Source: an uncultured Eubacterium sp.
GTDB taxonomy: Bacteria; Bacillota; Clostridia; Lachnospirales; Lachnospiraceae
Length of the DNA: 64,000 nucleotides
Reading direction: 5' to 3'
Assembly (NCBI GenBank): GCA_947385875.1
Contig: CANDMV010000001.1
Span: forward strand, 1-64,000
This document shows, one piece after another, positions 52,858-61,123 of this stretch. Position 1 is the stretch's first letter; each line of letters opens with the position of its first letter. Position numbers and translations under genes: made by a program. The notes beneath the pieces were generated by a model that worked only from the letters and a program-made list of their open reading frames with translations, was not told where the DNA came from and made no database searches.

Positions 52858-53110
52858 AGGGCCTCCTTTTCTATCGGCTTTTCCAAAAAGAAAAAGCCCG
52901 TTTTCGTATCCGAAAACAGACTCACGCAAAAAACCCTATATTTTCTGAAAACAGACATACAAAAAGGGCTGAATAAAGCGAGATAATCTAATTCGGCATA
53001 CGCAGACAACCTAGTGAATCAATCGTAAATTCCACAGATCAAGATCATGATTTACAATCTATCACTAAGTATTTAATATTTGCAGCATCCAAATCAAATT
53101 ATCTATTAAT
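52858..53110 (-). promoter_or_regulatory. Structured leader of the ABC-F gene with attenuator-like hairpin
   Basis: On the minus strand the leader contains a long hairpin (TTAGTGATAGATTGTAAAT ... ATTTACGATTGATTCACTA, about 53079-53014). About 90 nt later comes a second hairpin, GTTTTCG-GATA-CGAAAAC followed by GGGCTTTTTCTTTTT (52919-52886), a plausible intrinsic terminator ending about 30 nt before the start codon. This arrangement suits transcription attenuation. No known riboswitch core is recognised. Confidence 0.6.
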
Positions 53111-53239
53111 CATTCTCTCACCCTGCACATCTGTGCCCTTTCTTTTTATTCTCACATATTATACACAAAAATATTCTAAAATGCAATACTATATTTCATT
53201 CAAAAAAAGCAATCGGTCACAATTCCTGACTCGTAAATC

Positions 53240-53440
53240 AATGTCATTAACTTAGCGACCTCCCTGACGATTCTGCGTCTGACGGGATGGATTTGTCTGG
53301 CGGCTCATGATTTCACCTCCATTAAAAACGCTCCTTAAACGTCCTTACAGAGTATGAGCCGCCAGACAAATCCGTCCCGCCAGACACAAAATCTGGTTAT
53401 GTAAGGCTTAAGTTAATGACATTGCCCGTAAATAGTAACT
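53240..53440. repeat. Composite repeat with 29-bp hairpin arms (family B/D)
   Basis: Outer arms ATGTCATTAACTTAGCGACC (53241) and TTAAGTTAATGACATTG (53409-53425) are inverted. Inner arms at 53281-53309 (GACGGGATGGATTTGTCTGG...) and 53354-53382 are also inverted and encode the GAGCCGCCAGACAAATCCGTC core shared with the element at 14336-14628. A degraded family C half (TTCAGCCTTCGGCTTCACTGTAACG) follows at 53446-53470. It is non-coding. Confidence 0.7.
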
Positions 53441-53632
53441 ACAGTTCAGCCTTCGGCTTCACTGTAACGAAATCAGACTCATTGAAAGTTTACTGCAGTT
53501 CAATATTTTCAATTAATTACATAAAAAACTAGCTTGTAAACAATTATTGTCAGTATGTAAACTAGTATATACTTGCCTTTTCAAATTCAATCTGCGATAC
53601 TGAGCATAACAAAGCAAAAGGAGGTCATGCTT

Positions 53633-54067
53633 ATGAAAAAACTTTTTATAATCCCTTTATTATGTGCTTCTCTTTTTTTTGGTTCTACTTCAGCATTTGC
53701 GGCAGAGCCTATTGAAGTAGAAGGTCCTGTTCGGCAGACCGTTGCAGCTGCAGGAGACGGAAGAACTCGTGCTTCTTGGGGACAAGGTAAGTTAACACAC
53801 GCCAACCCTCTTGGCCGTAAGCCATGGGCTTACGCAACTTCTTCTACTTACTCAGGAACTTGTTTCAAAATTAAAGCAAGAACAAAAGTAATCAGCGACG
53901 GTCAGACAGATTACACATCTTGGGCTGTTAAAGAAAACGCTTCCTCTGTTACATCTGCTACAATGATTGCAAGAACAGAAGAAAACGTAACTTTTAACGG
54001 ACTTCACGAATTTAAGGATACTTCATCTTCCGGTTGGCAATACGCTACAACATCTGCAAGCTATTGA
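53633..54067 (+). CDS. Small secreted protein of unknown function
   Basis: A 144-residue protein with a textbook signal peptide, MKKLFIIPLLCASLFF ending AFA-AEP (cleavage near residue 24). The mature part of about 120 residues is rich in Ser, Thr, Ala and Tyr, has a single Cys, and shows no membrane helix (ASWGQGKLTHANPLGRKPWA; YTSWAVKENASSVTSATMIA; SSGWQYATTSASY). It recalls small secreted bacteriocin-like or beta-sandwich proteins, but I recognise no family. AGGAGG eight bases before the ATG at 53633 fixes the start. Its stop overlaps the start of the next gene (TGATG), so the two are translationally coupled. Confidence 0.7.
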   Translation: MKKLFIIPLLCASLFFGSTSAFAAEPIEVEGPVRQTVAAAGDGRTRASWGQGKLTHANPLGRKPWAYATSSTYSGTCFKIKARTKVISDGQTDYTSWAVKENASSVTSATMIARTEENVTFNGLHEFKDTSSSGWQYATTSASY

Positions 54068-55017
54068 TGTTCCATAAGTCTTTGAAAAAAACTGCAGTCA
54101 TAGCTATTATGTCTACGGCTGCAGCTTTTTTCATATGTTTTTCTTATTTTGGGTTGAATAATCGTGTATCCCATTTACAAAATCCGGAAGATGAACATTT
54201 AATTGGGAATGGCGTTTATTTCAACATTTTTACAGACAAAACCAGAAATGAAAAAACTACCGGTATCTTTTCCAAAGTTGATAATAATACTATATTTTAT
54301 GCATCTATTCAAAACTCTGGCAAAGACCGCCATATGAAATTAAAAGGTTACTTAAATTATTTCAATTCGCCGCTTGAATTTTTAGACACATCCTATAGCG
54401 AAGATGACATCTATTTACTAGACGGAGATAATATTTTAATACCTTTTAAAATCACATCTACAATCAAACCAGATACAAACTACAAACTCCTACTTTCTCT
54501 GTTTATTGGAACTGACCAATACGAAGAAACTATGCATTACCAAACCACGCAGCATACACTATCTTACGATTATTTTATTCAAAACACTTCAGACAGCCAG
54601 ACCGTTAATTTAACTATGAAAGAAGATGAGAATACTCAATACACCCTTTTAGACTTTCCTGGAGTTGTTTTAAATACAGATTTCAAGAATACTGCATCTG
54701 TAAAATTACCTCCATATAAGTTAACGGTAAAAGCCGGAGAATCATTTAAATTATCTTATAAAATAGGACACATAACAGGAAATCATACATTGCTGCTTGT
54801 GACTATCAATTATCAGCAAGCAGTTATGAATAACAATGCTGCTGCACTACTAATAAATACACCTGAAGATTATCTGGCCTCTGGCATAATCACCCTTACA
54901 GCGCCAAGTAAAAAAGGGAGATATGAAGTGTGTGCTGTTGCAATTCCGTCTCCTACGCTGCCAAATGTTTTTGAACTACTGGAAAATGCTTACCGCTTCA
55001 CATTATATGTCCAGTAG
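54067..55017 (+). CDS. Membrane-anchored extracytoplasmic protein of unknown function
   Basis: A 316-residue protein that starts at the ATG overlapping the upstream stop codon, without its own ribosome site. It has a signal anchor at about 9-28 (AVIAIMSTAAAFFICFSYFG) and a large Asn/Thr/Tyr-rich, probably beta-structured, outside domain (GYLNYFNSPLEFLDTSYSED; KLPPYKLTVKAGESFKLSYK). It has no catalytic motif that I recognise. Base composition is AT-rich compared with the housekeeping genes. The coupling implies that the secreted small protein and this anchored one work together, for example as factor and partner/immunity, but that is a guess. Its 3' end overlaps the convergent regulator gene by 20 bp. 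Confidence 0.7.
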   Translation: MFHKSLKKTAVIAIMSTAAAFFICFSYFGLNNRVSHLQNPEDEHLIGNGVYFNIFTDKTRNEKTTGIFSKVDNNTIFYASIQNSGKDRHMKLKGYLNYFNSPLEFLDTSYSEDDIYLLDGDNILIPFKITSTIKPDTNYKLLLSLFIGTDQYEETMHYQTTQHTLSYDYFIQNTSDSQTVNLTMKEDENTQYTLLDFPGVVLNTDFKNTASVKLPPYKLTVKAGESFKLSYKIGHITGNHTLLLVTINYQQAVMNNNAAALLINTPEDYLASGIITLTAPSKKGRYEVCAVAIPSPTLPNVFELLENAYRFTLYVQ

Positions 55018-55537
55018 CCAACGTGTTTGAAAAAGCTCTAGAAGGCATACTTGTCGTTTTAGGAACTTCACAATAAAAAAAATATAATAATCCAAACGAA
55101 ATTGCAATATTTAAGACAATGAGTATTGCAATTTTTTTTGAAAAATTATTTTTATACAATCTTTTTGTCAAATAATAGCTCCAATAAAAAGGTATCAAAA
55201 AATGCTTTATATTAATTTTTATTTCAACAATGTTTTCGACTTCCAATTCTGCATCATTCAACCGTACTAAACTTCCATGTTCGATCTCATTGATCTCTAG
55301 TGGTTTTTCACATTTCTTTTCTTCTACATCTGCTGCATTTTTATTTTCTAAAAGATCGCTTGTATCCATCTCATATAATTCACATATTTTTTTAAAATTT
55401 TCTAAATCCGGCAAACATACATTATTTTCCCATTTGGATATTGACTGCCTAGAAATAAGTAGTCTCTTAGAAACCTCCTCCTGCGACATATTCTTCCCTT
55501 TTCTGGCTTCCTTTAATTTATTCCCTAATGTCCCCAT
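54998..55537 (-). CDS. XRE-type regulator with C-terminal membrane helix
   Basis: A 179-residue protein: Xre/Cro helix-turn-helix (GNKLKEARKGKNMSQEEVSK, RLLISRQSISKWENNVCLPDL), an acidic linker, then a basic stretch and one membrane helix (about 146-166, IAILIVLNIAISFGLLYFFY), with a short outside tail. GGAGAG before the ATG at 55537 sets the start; the open frame extends 35 codons further. XRE-TM proteins often sit beside small membrane or secreted-peptide genes and regulate them. It is convergent with the secreted/anchored pair and overlaps the latter by 20 bp at the 3' ends. Confidence 0.85.
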   Translation of the reverse strand: MGTLGNKLKEARKGKNMSQEEVSKRLLISRQSISKWENNVCLPDLENFKKICELYEMDTSDLLENKNAADVEEKKCEKPLEINEIEHGSLVRLNDAELEVENIVEIKINIKHFLIPFYWSYYLTKRLYKNNFSKKIAILIVLNIAISFGLLYFFYCEVPKTTSMPSRAFSNTLATGHIM

Positions 55538-55660
55538 GTGTATTCTCTCCATACTAATCAAAACGCTTTTAAAAAATTCTAAAACAGTATAACTGCGAAC
55601 TGCCGCCATCCTGCCTATTGAAAGTATGTTATATCGAAACAAAGATCAAACTGCAATTTT

Positions 55661-56485
55661 CTAACTTTCCAAATACCTCACCATTTTCCCATGAGCCCGC
55701 GCATAATCGATCTCTGACCTTGTGCTCTCCCCGATATATCCTCCGACATTAATTACAAATATTTCATCTGACAGATCAATCTTCCGTTTATGCATATCAT
55801 CCAGCATCTCTTTTGTCCTTGTCAGCGTGCCCTCATCCATATTCTCCCATACTTCCGAATCACCGCCATGCCCAAAAAGCCCTACTGAAATTACAATATT
55901 TCCTTCCAGAGTCAGCTGTTTTTGTACTTTGATAAATTCTTCTTTAAACCTAGTACTTCCACACAATGTAACTACCGGATATTTTCTGTATGGCACAAAT
56001 TCATCCTGATAGCTGATTCTGCTTGGATGTCTCGGCTTATGCCCTTTCTTGTCCCGTATACAGTATACTTTATCAGAAAACTGTAATAAATATTCTAATG
56101 CCCTCTGCTTTGCTTTTAAATAACGATCTTCAACTCCCCACGCAGCCACAATCACATCTGCATCACACAAAATCTGCTCATGTCTTTCCCAACGCACTTG
56201 CTGAGATTCATCAATTCCTTCCTGCTCTGTCGAAACCGTCTCGAACAGGTTAATCATTATCAGTTCCCCTATATCATACTGATACAAATACCTGCTGATT
56301 TTTGTCAGAGTCAAATCACTATGATGATCACAGGCTGTGCTTGGATTTATCCCAACTACTACTGCCTTTCGACAAGAATCAGGGTTAATTTGCACTTTAA
56401 TACTGATCCTTCTATTATCTTCAAACACGCTGTCAAATGGATCAACTATTAATTTAGAATTTAATTTATACTTTTTTTGAAACAT
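55661..56485 (-). CDS. DUF1643 fused to a nucleoside 2-deoxyribosyltransferase-like domain
   Basis: A 274-residue two-domain protein. The N-terminal 150 residues are DUF1643-like (RKAVVVGINPSTACDHHSDLT, LIMINLFETVSTEQEGID, DADVIVAAWGVEDRYLK, GHKPRHPSRISYQ). The C-terminal part begins VVTLCGSTRFKEEF (171 on) and continues ISVGLFGHGGDSEVWE and SDEIFVINVGGYIGESTRSEIDYA, the Rossmann-like pattern of nucleoside 2-deoxyribosyltransferases and their relatives. The STRSEIDYA motif supplies the expected catalytic Glu region. It lies 10 bp from the HipA-like kinase gene and is probably cotranscribed after it. Nucleotide/nucleoside metabolism or defence are both possible; function unknown. Confidence 0.75.
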   Translation of the reverse strand: MFQKKYKLNSKLIVDPFDSVFEDNRRISIKVQINPDSCRKAVVVGINPSTACDHHSDLTLTKISRYLYQYDIGELIMINLFETVSTEQEGIDESQQVRWERHEQILCDADVIVAAWGVEDRYLKAKQRALEYLLQFSDKVYCIRDKKGHKPRHPSRISYQDEFVPYRKYPVVTLCGSTRFKEEFIKVQKQLTLEGNIVISVGLFGHGGDSEVWENMDEGTLTRTKEMLDDMHKRKIDLSDEIFVINVGGYIGESTRSEIDYARAHGKMVRYLES

Positions 56486-56495
56486 AATTTATCTG

Positions 56496-57617
56496 CTATT
56501 CTATAATTCCTAATTCCTGAATTCTCCCATATACTTTTTCAAATACATGTTTCAGTCCCCGATAACTTTTACTCTTTGCCAGCCTAATAAATGCTTCTTC
56601 ATTGAACTTGAGATCTGTATATTTTACAAACTTAAACGCAAGCTCTCTTAATGTCTCTGTCGTATTAAACATCTGACTGAGCGTATCCCTCGCATCACAT
56701 TCAAAATAATCAGCAACCAGCGCACAGTTAAAATCAAACAACGGTGCCAGATGCTCAATCACACCCGTATTATTATTCATCAAAAAACCGTAATTTTGTG
56801 TATGCCGATCCGTATTAATAATTATATAATCTAATACTGGTATCGTGGCAAATTCACTTCCCCAGCGATCCAGACAATATTCCCGGAAGTCAATTCCACG
56901 CCTCTTACAGTACTCTATGACCTCCCACGCTTCAATAAACGAATGCTCTTCCTTGACAAAATTCTGACAGATTGAGACATATGCCGTACCGCTTGCAGTA
57001 TCTTTTATATCGCTTAAATATACGATACTGTCAATCCGGTTTTCGAAGCATTCAAGAATCTCGGAAGCCAAAATCTCCATTCTTGTATTTACATAATCAT
57101 TTGTCTTATCCGACTTTAATAGATACAAACTGTCACCCAGGTAAATCCATCCTTTTCGAAACAGCCCTTTCGTCGTCAGCTCCGGACAGATTGGATTTGT
57201 CGTCAATGTAGGGCTGAACCCCGTTAAAGACAAGTCTATAATATCCCGCAGCTTGTTCTGCCTGATATTAATCTTTGACCAGTCTGTCTTTTCATCATCA
57301 TCCTTGACCCAAAAACTGTCAATAATTGATACTCCCTTGCAGCTGATGCAGATATTCACCCTGTTATCTATAGAATCTACCTGTGGTATTTGAAATGCCG
57401 CATAAATCTGCTTTGCATTATCCCTTGATAAAGACAGCACTCTGCTGCTTAAATAATCTTTGACTGCTTGTACATTATGTAAAATATCCTTTAACTTCGT
57501 CGAAAGCCTTATATTCGATCGAAGACAGAATGGCAGGAGATCGTTTCGAATTACTTCTACGACAAAATCCTCCATATCAAAATAAAGTATTTCCGTATTC
57601 TTTAGCATTAAATACAT
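56496..57617 (-). CDS. HipA-like Ser/Thr kinase-fold protein
   Basis: A 373-residue protein with the HipA_C kinase pattern: YLGDSLYLLKSDK region, then the catalytic loop YIIINTDRHTQNYGFL (Asp and Asn of the kinase site) and the metal-binding APLFDFNCAL. The N-terminal 150 residues lack a clear HipA_N/HipB-binding domain and carry KGVSIIDSFWVKDDDE, a segment typical of stand-alone HipA-like proteins of Firmicutes. No hipB-like HTH gene adjoins directly; the nearest is the XRE-TM gene 2 kb away. It is followed 10 bp later by the DUF1643-fusion gene. The target of phosphorylation is unknown, and a toxin role should not be assumed. Confidence 0.8.
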   Translation of the reverse strand: MYLMLKNTEILYFDMEDFVVEVIRNDLLPFCLRSNIRLSTKLKDILHNVQAVKDYLSSRVLSLSRDNAKQIYAAFQIPQVDSIDNRVNICISCKGVSIIDSFWVKDDDEKTDWSKINIRQNKLRDIIDLSLTGFSPTLTTNPICPELTTKGLFRKGWIYLGDSLYLLKSDKTNDYVNTRMEILASEILECFENRIDSIVYLSDIKDTASGTAYVSICQNFVKEEHSFIEAWEVIEYCKRRGIDFREYCLDRWGSEFATIPVLDYIIINTDRHTQNYGFLMNNNTGVIEHLAPLFDFNCALVADYFECDARDTLSQMFNTTETLRELAFKFVKYTDLKFNEEAFIRLAKSKSYRGLKHVFEKVYGRIQELGIIE

Positions 57618-57991
57618 TTTCTACCACCGTCTAACTTCTCCGGAGCTCTGTCCGGCTTATGACCTGTTACTATGATCCGGAGCTCTGTCCGGCCTGTTTC
57701 CTTATGATTCTTACCAGTACGATATTCGGCTTATGCCATTTATTCTCACAGCTTTATCCGATCTGTACTTTTTATTCTTCTTCAAACACTACAATGCTCA
57801 TCCAGACAGAAATTAGACTTTATTACATCCTGATTCCACACCATTGCTGCGTAATAATGGACAAATTTACATCGCTGTCGAAGTTTTACCTTATACTGAT
57901 ACAAAAACAATCGCACTAAAGTCGAATTTCTGCCCGAACGAAGTACTAGCCTATACCTCTTTTCTAGGAGATCTGTCTGGTCTATGCCGGT
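57618..57991. repeat. Gene-free gap with an 18-bp duplicated GC-rich block
   Basis: TCCGGAGCTCTGTCCGGC occurs exactly at 57639-57656 and 57676-57693 (37-bp period), with decaying versions (ATTCGGCTTATGCC; TTTATCCGATCTGT; GATCTGTCTGGTCTATGCC) further along. I see no supported gene; the promoter of the HipA-like gene is probably here. Confidence 0.55.
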
Positions 57992-60178
57992 CTAAACCGG
58001 TTTCTTATTTACACGTCTTCCTTTCTTCTTCCCCTCTTCCTGTTTATTCTTCTTGCCCTTTGATTCATCTTCCTTCTTTATTTTCTTTTCTTTTAATTTT
58101 TTATAGCTGCCCGGATGATCTCTTTCCCCAGCCTCATCATCTTTAGCTTTTTTTATATTATCTCCCTTTTCAGATTCTTCGGATTTTGCTTTTCTTAACT
58201 TCACCTTTTTACAGCTGTTCATCTCATCCCCTGCTTCCGGCTCTTCGACTTTCGCTTTTTTTAACTTCACCTTTTTGCAGCTGTTCATCTTATCTTCTGC
58301 TTCCAGCTCTTCGGCTTTTGCTTTTTTTAACTTCGCTTTTTTATAGCTGCTCATCTCATCCTTTGCTTCTGGTTCTTCGGCTTTTGCTTTTTTCAATTTT
58401 ACTTTTTTATAACCATTGATATCATATTTTTCTTCATACCCTTCGAAATATGCGACATAATCCGCATTTTTACGCTCTCTTATGCTTTTAATGTAACCAT
58501 GCGTATCGAACTCTGCAAATCCTCCCAGCTCAATAATCGCCACTGCCACATTGGAACAATGTGCCCCAATACGCTCTAGATTCGCCAATAAATCATTAAA
58601 GGCAAATCCCTGTTTCAGCTCACACTTACCATGCTGAAGCCGCTTGATATGGCGCATTTTTAATTCATCGCACAAAACACCTATCAGCTCACGCAGAGGC
58701 TCTACCTTTGCAGCTGTATATCTGTCATCATCCATAAAAGATATCACTGTCAGGTCTACAATCTCGGAAACCGCTGATTCCAACACATCCAGCTCATATC
58801 TTCCTTCTTTTGAAAAATCAAATTTCTTTTCGTGCAGCTCATTCGCCACTTTGGAAATATTGCTTGCATGATCTCCCAGCCGCTCAAAATCACTCAATGA
58901 ATGCAAAAACTTAGATACATCTGTATTCTGTACAGCAGTCATTTCCCGTCCAGTCAGCTGCATCAGATAGCTTCCCAGCTTATCTTCGTATTTATCAATC
59001 AGATTTTCTTTTTCCTGAACCTGATTAAACTTTTCCTCTGTATATTCTGACAACAATTCTAATGCATACCGGATATTTTTCTGAACCTTCTTTGCCATGC
59101 CGTTCATTGCCTGATGACTCTGGGCAATCGCAAGCGGCGGATATGCCAGAAAACGTTCTTCCAACAGATCAAAATCTGCCTGATCCTCTTTATCCTCCTC
59201 AGTATCTTTAATCAATAAAAATACTATCTTTTCAATCGTTTTAATAAACGGACTTAATACAATAATCGTCGCCATTCGAAATACAGTATTCATCAGAGCA
59301 ATTCGAATCGGACTCATGACCATATCCATAAATTCAAAATGAACAAATGCATGTACTGTATAAAAGACGATTGACCAAAACAACATGCCAAATAAATCAT
59401 TCAGCAGATAAATCAGCGCTGTCCTTTTTCCATTTTTATTCGTCCCAATCGAAGATAACAGTACCGGACACGCTGCTCCTACACCAATACCCATTGTAAT
59501 CGGCAGCGCTGCCGCAAACGTAATTCCTCCTGTGACTGACAGCGCCTGCATGATTCCGACAGAAGCAGAAGCACTCTGCAGCACAGCGGTAAACAAGATT
59601 CCGACCAAAATACCCATAAAAGGATTTGTAAACATCGTCAGTGCGTGGACAAAATGCTCATTGCTCTTTAACGGTGATACTGCGCTGCTCATTGTCTGCA
59701 TACCAACCATTAATATAGAAAATCCAAGCATAATATCACCGACATTGCGATAAGACGCTTTTTTCACAAACATCTTAAATATAATGCCTGCTACTGCTAC
59801 TACCGATGAAATAGTTGCTGTGGACAGCAGCTGCGCGATTCCCCCGGTTCCTTCAATATAAGAAAGACAAAGAATCCATCCTGTGATACTGGTGCCGATA
59901 TTTGCTCCCATGATAATGCCGATCGCCTGTGCGACCTTCATCATCCCTGCATTTACAAACCCTACAACCATTACAGTAGTAGCTGAAGAAGACTGAATGA
60001 TTGCAGTGACTGCCATGCCAAGCATAATACCCTTGAGTGGTGTATTCGTCAGCTTATATAAAATAAGCTCCAGCTTCTCTCCTGCTGCTTTCTTTAAACC
60101 GTCGCCCATTAGGGACATGCCGAATAAAAATAACGCCACGCCGCTCAACAATGATAATATTAGTGTGAATCCTTCCAT
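57992..60178 (-). CDS. Na/Pi cotransporter (NptA-type) with PhoU-like domain and charged repeat tail
   Basis: A phosphate transporter-type membrane protein of 728 residues. Two Na_Pi_cotrans repeats carry QSSSATTVMVVGF and QSASASVGIMQ, in eight or nine helices (1-310). A cytoplasmic PhoU-like helical domain follows (about 340-560, DFERLGDHASNISKVANEL and ANLERIGAHCSNVAVAI). The last about 150 residues are a Lys/Glu-rich tail with four tandem units of about 21 residues (NSCKKVKLKKAKVEEPEAGD type), ending KKGRRVNKKPV. The family normally ends near residue 560-590, so the tail is an expansion. No pho regulatory gene is adjacent. Phosphate uptake is the family role. Confidence 0.9.
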   Translation of the reverse strand: MEGFTLILSLLSGVALFLFGMSLMGDGLKKAAGEKLELILYKLTNTPLKGIMLGMAVTAIIQSSSATTVMVVGFVNAGMMKVAQAIGIIMGANIGTSITGWILCLSYIEGTGGIAQLLSTATISSVVAVAGIIFKMFVKKASYRNVGDIMLGFSILMVGMQTMSSAVSPLKSNEHFVHALTMFTNPFMGILVGILFTAVLQSASASVGIMQALSVTGGITFAAALPITMGIGVGAACPVLLSSIGTNKNGKRTALIYLLNDLFGMLFWSIVFYTVHAFVHFEFMDMVMSPIRIALMNTVFRMATIIVLSPFIKTIEKIVFLLIKDTEEDKEDQADFDLLEERFLAYPPLAIAQSHQAMNGMAKKVQKNIRYALELLSEYTEEKFNQVQEKENLIDKYEDKLGSYLMQLTGREMTAVQNTDVSKFLHSLSDFERLGDHASNISKVANELHEKKFDFSKEGRYELDVLESAVSEIVDLTVISFMDDDRYTAAKVEPLRELIGVLCDELKMRHIKRLQHGKCELKQGFAFNDLLANLERIGAHCSNVAVAIIELGGFAEFDTHGYIKSIRERKNADYVAYFEGYEEKYDINGYKKVKLKKAKAEEPEAKDEMSSYKKAKLKKAKAEELEAEDKMNSCKKVKLKKAKVEEPEAGDEMNSCKKVKLRKAKSEESEKGDNIKKAKDDEAGERDHPGSYKKLKEKKIKKEDESKGKKNKQEEGKKKGRRVNKKPV
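58185..58405. repeat. 63-bp tandem repeat encoding the charged tail
   Basis: Blocks with TTTTTTAACTTCACCTTTTT, GCAGCTGTTCATC and TCTTCGGCTTTTG recur with a 63-bp period (about four copies), giving the 21-residue units of the Na/Pi cotransporter tail on the minus strand. Copies differ slightly, so the array is not brand new. Confidence 0.85.
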
Positions 60179-60727
60179 CTGCTTATTTTCCTTTTCATCC
60201 GTATGCCGTTAAAGATAATTTTCATTACTGTTTCACACCCAATATCACTAACCTAGTGACCGCCCATAGACTGTTTTTTTCATTAACCAGTGACTAAGCT
60301 TTGTCCTGTTTTTGTTTTCTACAATCTCCCGGACGTTCCACAATCAGCAGGACAGACATTGGCTTATATCTGCTCAAACACTTCTTGTTTGGACAGTATC
60401 AGTAAATACGATTTGTCAGGCAGGCTGACCAATTATCGACTATTATATCGTTATCATAAAGCAACGCTGAATGACAACATTGTGTCCATAACATTATTAT
60501 TGACAATCTTTTACACATATTTTACATTTTACCATATCCTGCGCAAAAAAAAAAGAAAAAAATAGGCCGTTCAGAATCGTTCTAGATTACGCTCATCCAC
60601 ATTATGGATCGCCGCAAACCATAGGTAGTACAGCAGCACACACGAAAATACCATACTTTAGATTCACTATGATTTCCGCAGCGCAGTACTAATACATTCT
60701 GATACAGCCTATATTCTTTATTACAAT
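60179..60727. other. Gene-free gap with degenerate repeat sequences
   Basis: About 550 bp without a supported gene. Near the transporter start, ATTACTGTTTCACACCC (60226) and AATATCACTAACCTAGTGACCGCC resemble a family B end. The rest is AT-rich with a run of ten A residues near 60546. A possible promoter for the transporter lies within, but none is clear. Confidence 0.4.
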
Positions 60728-60946
60728 TTATTTATCTCTCCAGATAATGCGCCCTTTTGTCAGATCGTATGGAGACATCTCAATCGTAACTTTGTCTCCC
60801 GGCAATATACGTATAAAATTCATACGCAGCTTTCCGCTGATATGCGCAAGAATCTGATGCCCATTCTCCAGCTCTACCTGAAACATTGCATTCGGCAGTT
60901 TTTCGACTACCTTTCCTTCTACTTCAATTACATCTGCTTTTGACAT
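60728..60946 (-). CDS. infA: Translation initiation factor IF-1
   Basis: A 72-residue OB-fold initiation factor: [72 protein letters not shown] before the ATG at 60946 gives the start. It is downstream of map and adk on the same strand, the normal end of the spc operon, but no rpmJ or rpsM follows. The upstream gap contains a 40-bp direct duplication. Confidence 0.97.
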   Translation of the reverse strand: MSKADVIEVEGKVVEKLPNAMFQVELENGHQILAHISGKLRMNFIRILPGDKVTIEMSPYDLTKGRIIWRDK

Positions 60947-60957
60947 TTTCATTCCTC

Positions 60958-61018
60958 CATTTATTATACTCGCGATCATTAAAATCTGCCTATGAATCAT
61001 TTATTATACTCGCGATCA
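60958..61018. repeat. 40-bp direct duplication upstream of infA
   Basis: CATTTATTATACTCGCGATCA occurs exactly at 60958-60978 and 60998-61018, followed in each copy by a related TCTG(C/T)CTATGAA. The first copy reaches the infA ribosome site, suggesting duplication of the infA upstream region. Confidence 0.8.
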
Positions 61019-61123
61019 AGTCTGTCTATGAAACCCGACTTATGATTGCTGTCGATTTATACTCTATAGAAAAATTTATCACTCGTAAGTATATATTCAA
61101 GGCATCTTGTATATTTTTACATG

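Noticed and set aside
53633-54067. Lactococcin 972-type bacteriocin
   Set aside because: Size, signal peptide and Tyr/Ser/Trp content are suggestive, but the family's core motif and the usual multi-helix partner and ABC genes are missing.
56496-57617. Classical HipBA toxin-antitoxin system
   Set aside because: No HipB-like gene adjoins; the next gene is a DUF1643 fusion and the N-terminal HipA domain is not recognisable.
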